The notes under the pieces: model-generated
Database searches by the model: none
The model's input: the letters and a program-made list of their open reading frames with translations, nothing else
Told to the model about the DNA's origin: nothing
Part shown: positions 56,822 through 64,000 of the stretch, piece by piece
Position numbering within the stretch: position 1 is the first letter of the stretch
Layout: every line of letters begins with the position of its first letter
Source: Rhizobium sp. RU36D
Lineage (GTDB): Bacteria > Pseudomonadota > Alphaproteobacteria > Rhizobiales > Rhizobiaceae
Direction: 5' to 3'
Assembly (NCBI RefSeq): GCF_900176345.1
Contig: NZ_FWXU01000007.1
Span: 62,001-126,000, forward strand
DNA length: 64,000 bases
Made by a program: the position numbers and the translations under genes

Positions 56822-58060
56822 TCAGGCCGTCGCCCGTTCCTCCCAGATCTTCACCAGTTCGACGATGGTCTTGACCGAGATTTCCATGTCCTGGCGGCTG
56901 ACCCATTCCAGCGGCGAGTGATAGGCGTGGCCGCCGGTATAGATATTCGGGCAGGGCAGGCCCATGAAAGACAGGCGCGAACCGTCCGTGCCGCCGCGGA
57001 TGCTGGTCAGCTTGGGCGTGAGCCCGACGCGGCGCGTGGCTTCCTCCAGATTGGCCATGAGTTCCGGATGCCGGTCCAGCACCACCTTCATGTTGCGATA
57101 CTGCTCGCGGACCTTGAAGCTGTAGCTTGAGCCGGGATAGGCCGTCATCACTTCGCGGGTGATGTCCTCCAGCAGTGCCTCCTTGGTCTTGAGGCCCTCT
57201 TCCTCGAAGTCCCTGATGATCAGGCTGATCCGGGCGCTGTCCATCGAGCCTGAAATGCCGGTGGGGTGGATGAAGCCTTCGCGGCCTTCGGTCGTTTCCG
57301 GTGTGATGTCGCGTGGCAGGCGGGCGACAATGTCGCTTGCGATCTTGATGGCATTCTCCATCTTGCCCTTGGCGGTGCCGGGATGGATGGCGACGCCGGT
57401 GATGGCGATCTCCACGCCATCGGCGGAGAAGGTCTCGTTTTCGATCTCACCCACGGTACTGCCATCGAGCGTATAGGCGAATTGCGCGCCGAGTTTTGTC
57501 AGGTCGACCTTGTCGGCGCCACGGCCGATCTCCTCGTCCGTCGTGAACAGGATCTTGATGGTGCCGTGCTTTATGTCGGGGTTGTCGATGAGGAAGCGGG
57601 CGGCGGTCATGATTTCGGCGATGCCGGCCTTGTCGTCGGCGCCCAGCAGTGTGGTGCCATCCGTCGTGACGATGTCGTGACCGATCTGGTGAGCGAGTTC
57701 CGGGTTGTCGGAAACGCGGATCACCTGGCTGGTGTCGCCCGTCAGCCGGATATCGCCACCCTGATAGTTTTTCACGATCTGCGGTTTGACATTGGTCCCG
57801 GTGAAATCCGGTGCGGTGTCCATGTGCGAGCAAAAGCAGATCACCGGCACGGTCTTTTCCGTATTGCCGGGGATCGTGGCGTAGACATTGCCATGCTCGT
57901 CGAGATGGGCATCATCGAGCCCGAAAGACAGTAATTCGCTCACCAGCAGCCGACCCAGGTCCTTCTGCTTTTCCGTTGACGGCTGGCTTGAGGAGGTCGG
58001 GTCTGACTGCGTGTCGATCACGACATAGCGAAAAAGGCGGTCCACAACAGTTTCGGTCAT
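56822..58060 (-). CDS. pepT: Peptidase T (tripeptide aminopeptidase)
   Basis: Hydrolyses N-terminal residues from tripeptides in the cytoplasm. The 412-residue M20 metalloprotease has the zinc ligands His79 and Asp81 (SHMDTAPDF), Asp142 in GADDKAGIAEI, Glu176/Glu177 (TTDEEIGRG) and the C-terminal His in TGGHAYHSPLE. Lid domain GTAKGKMENAIKIAS is present. The frame is open to 58099; ATG 58060 fits the family. Confidence 0.95.
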   Translation of the reverse strand: MTETVVDRLFRYVVIDTQSDPTSSSQPSTEKQKDLGRLLVSELLSFGLDDAHLDEHGNVYATIPGNTEKTVPVICFCSHMDTAPDFTGTNVKPQIVKNYQGGDIRLTGDTSQVIRVSDNPELAHQIGHDIVTTDGTTLLGADDKAGIAEIMTAARFLIDNPDIKHGTIKILFTTDEEIGRGADKVDLTKLGAQFAYTLDGSTVGEIENETFSADGVEIAITGVAIHPGTAKGKMENAIKIASDIVARLPRDITPETTEGREGFIHPTGISGSMDSARISLIIRDFEEEGLKTKEALLEDITREVMTAYPGSSYSFKVREQYRNMKVVLDRHPELMANLEEATRRVGLTPKLTSIRGGTDGSRLSFMGLPCPNIYTGGHAYHSPLEWVSRQDMEISVKTIVELVKIWEERATA

Positions 58061-58324
58061 GAAATTATCCGATTCACATAAGAAAGGAGCGTCCAGCATA
58101 ACCTTACCGAACCGACGAGGAAACGCTGCTCAGATGTCTTTACGGGCCTCTGAACCGGCAAAACTGTGGCAGGGGTGGTACACCGCGATGATTTCTTGGC
58201 CTTGATGGGGCGGAACAGCGTCGCCGCGAAAGATGGCATTTGTCACGCGGCCTTCAATGAATATTAGTAAATCGCCGGGAAACATGCCCGTCCGATTGCA
58301 TTTTTACCTACGGAGATATGCCGG
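58061..58324. other. Intergenic region upstream of pepT and the esterase gene
   Basis: About 264 bases between divergent pepT and the esterase. It should hold both promoters. No protein-like frame and no clear promoter by eye. Confidence 0.4.
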
Positions 58325-59293
58325 ATGATGACTCGTCGGAGCCTCATCGGAGCAGCGACCTTGTTCGCCTTGCTGTGGAGCAGTGCAGTGCATGCCGAAA
58401 ATGACGAAATGCGCCTTTGGACCAGCCAGCCCCCGGGTGGCGGCGGCCCTCAAGGCCAGATGATCGAGACGAATTTCGGCGCTCGCAGCAATATCGATGT
58501 ACCGACGATCCGGGTCTATACGCCCAAGAAGCCGAACGGCGTTGCAGCCCTGGTGGCTGCCGGCGGCGGTTACCGGCAAATCTCGCTGGGGGGCGAGGCA
58601 AGGCCCGCGGCCGAGTGGCTGAATGCACGGGGCATCACCGCGTTCGTCTTGACCTATCGATTGCCGGGCGAGGGCTGGAAGGCCGGCCCGCTCAGCCCCT
58701 TGCAGGATGCGCAACGCGCCTTGCGGCTCATTCGCGCCAAGGCCAGCGAATTCAAGATCGACAAGAACAATATCGGCGTGCTCGGCTTTTCCGCCGGTGG
58801 CCATCTGATGGGCCTGGCTTCGGTCCGGTCAGACTTCCAGTCCTACAATCCGGTTGACGAGGCCGATAAGCTGTCGGCGCGTCCCGACTGGGCCGCCCTT
58901 GTCTATCCGGTTATTTCGCTTAGCGATCCCTATAACCGCACCTCGACTCGCCGGCAGATGGTCGGCCTTGAGGCGACGGCGCAGGCGGTGGCGGAATGGT
59001 CCGTCAATACGCATGTCAACAAGTCGACGCCACCGATGCTGCTCGTGCATGCGGCGGATGACCCGATCGCGGATTATCATCACAGCGAAATCATGAAGTC
59101 CGCCTGTGAAGGCGCCAAGGTTCCGGTCGAACTCGTGCGTCTGCCTGCCGGCGGGCATGGGTTCGGCATGAGCCGCCCGGGTGCGTCTAGCTATGGCTGG
59201 AGCGCCCATCTCGACGAATGGCTGAAGCGCGGCCCGCTGAAGCTGAAGCAGAGCGAGCCGCAGATCGCATCGGCTTCGACCAAACGCAGCTGA
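58325..59293 (+). CDS. Secreted alpha/beta hydrolase (esterase-like)
   Basis: A 322-residue exported hydrolase. Signal peptide (RRSLIGAATLFALLWSSAVHA), then the oxyanion region VAAGGGYRQISLGGEA. The nucleophile elbow is GFSAGG with Ser156, the acid is probably Asp245 or Asp246 (HAADDPIAD) and the base His278 (AGGHGFGMS). The arrangement is like BD-FAE or acetyl xylan-type esterases; the substrate is unknown. It is flanked by a terminator. Confidence 0.85.
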   Translation: MMTRRSLIGAATLFALLWSSAVHAENDEMRLWTSQPPGGGGPQGQMIETNFGARSNIDVPTIRVYTPKKPNGVAALVAAGGGYRQISLGGEARPAAEWLNARGITAFVLTYRLPGEGWKAGPLSPLQDAQRALRLIRAKASEFKIDKNNIGVLGFSAGGHLMGLASVRSDFQSYNPVDEADKLSARPDWAALVYPVISLSDPYNRTSTRRQMVGLEATAQAVAEWSVNTHVNKSTPPMLLVHAADDPIADYHHSEIMKSACEGAKVPVELVRLPAGGHGFGMSRPGASSYGWSAHLDEWLKRGPLKLKQSEPQIASASTKRS

Positions 59294-59366
59294 CAGTTCC
59301 GCGCGAACCAGAAGCGGGAGTTTTGGTGGTTGACAATTCGATGACATCTGACTAATGCACCACCCA

Positions 59367-59397
59367 ACGCCGGGCGGCAACGCCCGGTGTTTTATTT
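59367..59397 (+). terminator. Rho-independent terminator after the esterase gene
   Basis: A 9-bp stem ACGCCGGGC / GCCCGGTGT with one G-T pair and a 6-base loop, followed by TTTATTT, 73 bases past the stop. Confidence 0.75.
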
Positions 59398-59531
59398 GAC
59401 ATGTCCCGTGGCCTCGTCCGTACGCGTTACGTGAGAGACCTGTCGGATCTTCCAAAAGAGGATCAGAGGAGGGCGTGTTTCCTCGATCGGTTTGGCAACG
59501 GACCGGTCTAACATCTTGAGAAGGAAATGCG

Positions 59532-60149
59532 ATGAGCAAGCGCGCTGCATCCAAGTACAAAATCGATCGCCGCATGGGCGAAAATATCTGGGGTCGTCCG
59601 AAGTCCCCGGTCAACCGTCGCGAATACGGCCCCGGCCAGCACGGCCAGCGCCGCAAGGGCAAGCTTTCGGACTTCGGCGTGCAGCTGCGCGCCAAGCAGA
59701 AGCTCAAGGGCTACTACGGCGACCTGCGCGAGAAGCAGTTCCGCGCCATCTATGACGAAGCCAACCGCCGCAAGGGCGACACTTCGGAGAACCTGATTGG
59801 TCTGCTCGAATCGCGTCTCGACGCGATCGTCTATCGCGCCAAGTTCGTTCCGACCGTTTTTGCTGCGCGTCAGTTCGTCAACCACGGCCACGTGACTGTC
59901 AATGGCGTTCGCGTCAACATCGGTTCGTACCGTTGCAAGGCCGGCGACGTCATCGAAGTTCGCCAGAAGTCCAAGCAGCTCGTCACCGTTCTGGAATCGG
60001 TGCAGCTCGCCGAGCGTGACGTTCCGGACTACATCGAAGTCGATCACAACAAGATGGTCGCGACTTTCGCTCGCGTTCCGGGCCTGAGCGACGTGCCTTA
60101 CGCCGTCGTCATGGAGCCGCAGCTGGTCGTCGAATTCTATTCGCGCTAA
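59532..60149 (+). CDS. rpsD: 30S ribosomal protein S4
   Basis: A 205-residue ribosomal protein S4. N-terminal [20 protein letters not shown], then [19 protein letters not shown], and the S4 RNA-binding domain [20 protein letters not shown] with [20 protein letters not shown]. Strong codon bias. The leader between the upstream terminator and the start codon (about 134 bases) might carry S4 autoregulation, but I could not identify a defined structure. The start has AGAAGGAAA upstream. Confidence 0.98.
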   Translation: MSKRAASKYKIDRRMGENIWGRPKSPVNRREYGPGQHGQRRKGKLSDFGVQLRAKQKLKGYYGDLREKQFRAIYDEANRRKGDTSENLIGLLESRLDAIVYRAKFVPTVFAARQFVNHGHVTVNGVRVNIGSYRCKAGDVIEVRQKSKQLVTVLESVQLAERDVPDYIEVDHNKMVATFARVPGLSDVPYAVVMEPQLVVEFYSR

Positions 60150-60170
60150 TAGAATCTTGATTTTATGGAA

Positions 60171-60196
60171 AAGCCGCTCTTCGGGGCGGCTTTTTT
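60171..60196 (+). terminator. Rho-independent terminator after rpsD
   Basis: A 9-bp stem AAGCCGCTC / GGGCGGCTT with a TTCG tetraloop closed by C-G, followed by TTTTTT, 21 bases past the stop. Confidence 0.9.
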
Positions 60197-60255
60197 ATTT
60201 GCACTGCAGCATCTGTCGTTGAATATGGCGTATGGCATCCGCCGCAGGAGACACC

Positions 60256-61179
60256 ATGGACCTACAGTCTGTTGTCGATGACATCTATGCCGATCTTGCG
60301 CCCCGGATTGGGGAAGGCAAGGTCGCCGACTACATTCCGCAATTGGCGCGGGTCAATCCAGCGCAGTTTGGCATAGCCATCACGACCGTTGGCGGAGAGG
60401 TGTTCTCGGCCGGCGATGCGGCTGTGCCCTTCTCAATCCAGAGCATTTCCAAGGTCTTCACCTTGACGCTGGCGCTGGGCAAGGCCGGTGAAACCATCTG
60501 GAACCGCGTCGGCCGGGAGCCCTCGGGGTCTGCCTTCAACTCGATCGTTCAGTTGGAGCAGGAGCAGGGTATTCCGCGCAATCCCTTCATCAATGCCGGT
60601 GCCATCGTTGTCACCGACATGGTGCTGGCCGGCCATGCGCCGCGCGAGGCGATCGGCGAGATCCTGCGTTTCGTTCGCTATCTCGCCGATGACGAGACTG
60701 TTGGCATCGACGACGCGGTTGCCGCGTCGGAGCAGGCGACGGGCTATCGCAACCGGGCGCTTGCCAATTTCATGCGCGGATTCGGCAATCTCCAGCATCC
60801 TGTGGACCATGTGCTCGGCGTCTATTTTCATCAATGTGCGCTCGCCATGACCTGCCGGCAGCTGTCGCGATCCGGTCTGTTTCTCGCCAATAGCGGCCGG
60901 GATGCGATGAGCGGACATTCCGTTGTGTCGAATCGCAGGGCGCGGCGTATCAATGCGCTGATGCTGACCTGCGGCCATTACGATGGCTCGGGCGATTTCG
61001 CCTATCACGTGGGTCTGCCGGGAAAGAGCGGCGTCGGTGGCGGCATTCTGGCGATTGCGCCGGGGAAGGCATCCATTGCCGTATGGTCACCAGGCCTCAA
61101 CAAGGTCGGCAATTCTGCGCTGGGTTCGGCCGCCCTGGAGATGCTGGCAAGCCGCACCGGATGGTCGGTGTTTGAGTAG
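60256..61179 (+). CDS. glsA: Glutaminase A
   Basis: Deamidates glutamine to glutamate. The 307-residue length matches E. coli GlsA (308). The serine-lysine S-x-x-K motif is Ser63-Lys66 (IQSISKVF), followed by [31 protein letters not shown] and the [11 protein letters not shown] loop. An AGGAG site lies 5 bases before the ATG at 60256; the frame is open slightly upstream. Confidence 0.95.
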   Translation: MDLQSVVDDIYADLAPRIGEGKVADYIPQLARVNPAQFGIAITTVGGEVFSAGDAAVPFSIQSISKVFTLTLALGKAGETIWNRVGREPSGSAFNSIVQLEQEQGIPRNPFINAGAIVVTDMVLAGHAPREAIGEILRFVRYLADDETVGIDDAVAASEQATGYRNRALANFMRGFGNLQHPVDHVLGVYFHQCALAMTCRQLSRSGLFLANSGRDAMSGHSVVSNRRARRINALMLTCGHYDGSGDFAYHVGLPGKSGVGGGILAIAPGKASIAVWSPGLNKVGNSALGSAALEMLASRTGWSVFE

Positions 61180-61334
61180 AAGTGTTGCCGCTCACCCACG
61201 GAGGTTGGGCGTCGCAACATTTATTAACACCGTCTGCCGGCAATCAGGCTCGCGCTGAAGAGCCTCTTCGGATAGACGGGGTAGCGCACTGTCGAAATCA
61301 CCGACGGTGCGGCTGATGATACGGAGTGCCGTGA

Positions 61335-62843
61335 ATGCAAGAAAGGGGTGGATGGCGCCAGAATTGGCAGACGAAGGCACTGCTGGCGACGATTGCCATT
61401 TTCACCGTCGTTCTGACGCTCCATGCTGACTGGTCCCGCTTCAATCTCGACGAATGGGGCGACATGCCGGAGAACTACGCCTGGGGCGTGCTCTGGCAGT
61501 GGGGATATTTCAAGCACCCGCCGTTTTTCGCCTGGGCCGTCGCGGCCTGGTTTTCGGTCATGCCGCATACCGATTTCGCCTATTATGCGTTTGCCTCGCT
61601 CAATATGGCTGTGGCGCTCTATTGTCTCTGGCGCATCGCTTTGCGCTATGGCGGTCCCGACTATCAGCTCTTCGTCATTCTGGCGGCCGTGCTCATTCCG
61701 CCATTGTCGTTTCAGGCTATCAAATACAACGCCAATTCCGCCATGACTCCGGTCTGGGCAGCGGTCTTCCTGTTTTACCTGCGGGGGCTTGAGCGGCAGC
61801 GCTGGTATGATGCGGTGGTGCTGGGTGCGCTCACCGGCGTGGCGATGCTGACCAAATATCATTCTGCCGTGCTGGTCTTTACCCTGTTGATCCATGCACT
61901 TGTCGACCGGCAGGCACGTTCGATCCTGTTGTCCTGGTTCGGTCTGATCACCGCGGTGGCGTCGATTGCGGTGTTCTCAGGACATGCGATCTGGCTCTTT
62001 CAAAACGATTTCCGGCCGATCACCTATGCCGCGTCCCAGGGCGACGGGTCTCTGGTGCTCATCGCAACAAGCCTGGTGCTGTTCCTGACGGGCATGGCGG
62101 TCTATCTTTTGCCCGCCGTCGGTCTGGCAGTCCTGCTCCGGGCGCCAAATGACGGCTATCCCCTTGTGTGGTTGGAAGGCCTGAGGAAGCTTCGAGAGAC
62201 AGTGACGGGTCGGGCGCTGCTCGCCTTCGGTATCCTCCCGACAATCCTGACGATCATTCTTGCCTTCGCCGCCGGGGCGGACCTGAGCGTCGTCTGGGTT
62301 CTGCCGCTTTACGTGCCGCTGCTTCTCTTGGTCGGCCTGTTGCTACCTCCTGATCTCATCGGCCGCTATCTCCGGCGTGGTCTGGTCGTGGTCGGCATCT
62401 ATATGGTTGCCCTCCTGGTAGCGGCGCCGATCTACAAGGAGAGCATACGCGGGAGCGATATTCGCAATATGACCGTGCCCGTGGCGCGCATGAGTGCGGC
62501 GCTGGATGAGTTTTGGGTGGAGACTGCAGGCGATGCGCCAGGTTTCGTCGTGGCCGGCGAGCCAATTCTCGCCAATTCCATGTCCTTCTACTCGCGCCAT
62601 CATCCGCTGACGCTTGAAGCAAACTCGCTTGAAATCGCGAAAGGCCATATGGATAAAGCCGAGATCGATCGTCGCGGGCTTATGGTGATCTGCCGCGCTG
62701 GCGACGAGGCATGCCTTCCACTTGCGACCCTGCTGACCCAGGGCAAGCCGGATGCAGTCACGCGGCCCTTCACGATCGAGGGCTTCGACGGAGAGCGGCA
62801 GTGGCCGTTCGTGGTCACCATGGTGAAGCCGCAGGGCCGGTAA
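61335..62843 (+). CDS. GT39/ArnT-type dolichyl-phosphate-like glycosyltransferase
   Basis: A 502-residue polytopic membrane protein of the PMT/ArnT superfamily: about 10-12 membrane segments, an Asp-Glu motif in the first periplasmic loop (FNLDEWGDMPEN) and the periplasmic Lys/His/Pro-rich WGYFKHPPFFAW. The C-terminal periplasmic domain is 110-130 residues (FVVAGEPILANSMSFYSRHH). It would transfer a sugar from a lipid-phosphate carrier to lipid A or another acceptor. With GtrA and GT2 following it forms an envelope modification cluster. The target is not evident. Confidence 0.85.
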   Translation: MQERGGWRQNWQTKALLATIAIFTVVLTLHADWSRFNLDEWGDMPENYAWGVLWQWGYFKHPPFFAWAVAAWFSVMPHTDFAYYAFASLNMAVALYCLWRIALRYGGPDYQLFVILAAVLIPPLSFQAIKYNANSAMTPVWAAVFLFYLRGLERQRWYDAVVLGALTGVAMLTKYHSAVLVFTLLIHALVDRQARSILLSWFGLITAVASIAVFSGHAIWLFQNDFRPITYAASQGDGSLVLIATSLVLFLTGMAVYLLPAVGLAVLLRAPNDGYPLVWLEGLRKLRETVTGRALLAFGILPTILTIILAFAAGADLSVVWVLPLYVPLLLLVGLLLPPDLIGRYLRRGLVVVGIYMVALLVAAPIYKESIRGSDIRNMTVPVARMSAALDEFWVETAGDAPGFVVAGEPILANSMSFYSRHHPLTLEANSLEIAKGHMDKAEIDRRGLMVICRAGDEACLPLATLLTQGKPDAVTRPFTIEGFDGERQWPFVVTMVKPQGR

Positions 62844-62847
62844 TTCC

Positions 62848-63240
62848 TCAGCGCGCGAGCTTGTTTTCGATCGACCACCGCGCCGCGACGAAATTCAGGA
62901 TCGCTGCGACAATCGTGCCTGCAATTTTTGCGGGCCAGAGACCGATAAAACCGGTCAACACACCGACGGCGAGCGAAGACACCAGGAGCGAAACGAGTGC
63001 GCCGCTGGCGACGAAGCGGAGCAGCGCTGGGAGATGGCGGACGCGCCGTTCAAACGACCAGTTGGCATTCGCGACATAGGAAAACACCACCGCGATCAGC
63101 CAGGCGACGAGATTGGCGAGCAGCGCCGTCAGGCCGACATGGATCAGCAGGCCGAAGATCGAAAAATCGATGAGCGTGTTGCCGACGCCCACAATAAGAA
63201 AGCGGACGGCCTTGCCCTGTAATGGTCGCTCTTGTTCCAT
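62848..63240 (-). CDS. GtrA-family small membrane protein
   Basis: A 130-residue protein with four membrane segments (VRFLIVGVGNTLIDFSIFGL, VGLTALLANLVAWLIAVVFS, VASGALVSLLVSSLAVGVLT and the final AKIAGTIVAAILNFVAARW), the GtrA pattern. GtrA is proposed to flip lipid-linked sugars across the membrane. It overlaps nothing and lies convergent to the GT39 gene (4 bases apart) and divergent to the GT2 gene, together a typical polyprenyl-phosphate sugar transfer set. Start chosen at 63240; the frame extends to 63264. Confidence 0.88.
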   Translation of the reverse strand: MEQERPLQGKAVRFLIVGVGNTLIDFSIFGLLIHVGLTALLANLVAWLIAVVFSYVANANWSFERRVRHLPALLRFVASGALVSLLVSSLAVGVLTGFIGLWPAKIAGTIVAAILNFVAARWSIENKLAR

Positions 63241-63414
63241 GCTGATCCATCCTGTTTCACGCACCGCGATCTATCCGATATTGCAGCACAGGTTAAGCCC
63301 CTCATCCCGCTAGAGCGGAGGTGGGGAAGGATGTCTATGAACCAAGACGCTGGCTATTGTGCGCCTCTGTCATTATAGAGCCTGACGAAAGCATGTTTGT
63401 CACCGGAGACGTGA

Positions 63415-64000
63415 ATGGCCCTCCTGACTGTCGTCGCGCCCTTCCTCAATGAGCGCGATTCAGCCGCCGATTTTGCAGCCTTTGCCAGCAAGCTGGGCGA
63501 AGAGGTCAAGACGCGCCACGGGCTCGATCTCGAAGTCATCCTGGTCGATGACGGCAGCAGCGACGACAGTATCGCACGGTATCGGGAATATCTGAGTGGC
63601 AACTGGCGGATCGTTGAGCTCAGCCGCAATTTCGGCAAGGAAGTCGCGCTTTTTGCCGGTATCGAGCAGAGCCGCGGCGATTTTGTGCTGATGGTCGATG
63701 CCGACCTGCAGCATCCCTATTCGGTTTGCCTGGAACTGATCGACAAGATCATGGCCGATCCCGAACTGGATGTCGTTTATTCGATCCGCGACGATCGCAT
63801 GGACGAGTCGCTGAAGAAGGCGATTGCCGGCAGGTTCTTCTACTGGATCATCAATTCCCGCCAGCGGGTGAACATCCCGGAAAATGCCGGCGATTTCCGC
63901 ATCATGCGTCGGTCGGTTGCCGATGCGCTTCTAACCGTTCGCGACAAGCGGCGGTTCAACAAGGGTCTCTATGCTTGGGCCGGTTTCCGGCAGGAAGGCG
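63415..64000 (+). CDS. Glycosyltransferase family 2 (GtrB/DPM1-like), 3' end beyond window
   Basis: Open to the right edge; 195 residues visible. It begins with a standard GT2 fold: LTVVAPFLNERDSAADFAAF, the nucleotide-binding LEVILVDDGSSDDS, and the metal-binding DAD motif in VLMVDADLQHPYS. RNFGKEVALFAGIEQSRGDF and FRIMRRSVADALL are characteristic of GtrB/dolichol-phosphate mannosyltransferase-type enzymes that load a polyprenyl phosphate. It probably supplies the GT39 and GtrA partners. A CGGAG site lies 7 bases before the ATG at 63415. Confidence 0.9.
   Translation, partial: MALLTVVAPFLNERDSAADFAAFASKLGEEVKTRHGLDLEVILVDDGSSDDSIARYREYLSGNWRIVELSRNFGKEVALFAGIEQSRGDFVLMVDADLQHPYSVCLELIDKIMADPELDVVYSIRDDRMDESLKKAIAGRFFYWIINSRQRVNIPENAGDFRIMRRSVADALLTVRDKRRFNKGLYAWAGFRQEG

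Overview
The window is a chromosomal segment of an alphaproteobacterium, almost certainly a member of the Rhizobiaceae (Rhizobium/Agrobacterium/Allorhizobium-like). The evidence is the high GC content, the GAAC-N7-GTAC type SOS box before recA, the hybrid kinase CckA beside dksA, a malic enzyme fused to a phosphotransacetylase-like domain, a giant coiled-coil protein resembling the Growth Pole Ring protein (GPR/RgsE), a cobalamin riboswitch before bluB, and a typical rhizobial intergenic palindromic repeat near 45.5 kb. The genus cannot be fixed from the sequence alone. I found no rRNA, tRNA, CRISPR array, IS element or prophage. The region is mostly core genome with several accessory patches.

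Layout. 0-6 kb: an edge-truncated hypothetical gene, a DUF1003 membrane protein, nadE, a TolB-like beta-propeller protein, a cobalamin riboswitch with bluB, and a DUF2865 exported protein. 6.2-7.8 kb: a luxR-luxI type quorum-sensing pair on the minus strand. 7.9-17 kb: malic enzyme, an LpxH-like metallophosphoesterase, an MFS transporter, and a four-gene Mla/MCE lipid transporter operon (STAS-permease, ATPase, MCE protein, lipoprotein). 17.2-23 kb: the 1909-residue coiled-coil protein. 23.5-31 kb: an orphan Hpt protein, a 2Fe-2S ferredoxin, a DUF922 HExxH protein, the folP-folB-folK operon, and a minus-strand sixA-like/ycjX/ycjF operon. 31-37 kb: dksA (zinc-ligand-poor), a FliO-like protein, cckA, and a LuxR-type regulator with no adjacent luxI. 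37-41 kb: a minus-strand block of colC-colD-like genes (GDP-colitose type 3,6-dideoxysugar synthesis) followed by psuK-psuG (pseudouridine breakdown). 41.4-48.4 kb: recA, alaS, a membrane diguanylate cyclase and icd. 48.6-53.5 kb: three tandem paralogous secreted proteins, trmJ, murI and a CBS-domain HlyC/CorC protein. 53.9-59.3 kb: a DUF1127 protein, a HerA-like ATPase, an AT-rich membrane protein, DUF1810, pepT and a secreted esterase. 59.5-64 kb: rpsD, glsA, and an envelope sugar-transfer cluster (GT39, GtrA, GT2) that runs off the right edge.

The most notable points are these. (1) A two-gene cassette whose aminotransferase-fold enzyme has His188 in place of the PLP lysine, the signature of ColD, placed next to a fucose-synthase-like ColC. 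(2) A giant coiled-coil protein with at least sixteen exact consecutive 22-residue repeats. (3) A riboswitch whose last hairpin appears to sequester the bluB Shine-Dalgarno sequence. (4) Two LuxR-type regulators in which I cannot see the usual ligand-pocket Asp-Pro motif. (5) A tandem triplet of secreted paralogs of unknown function.
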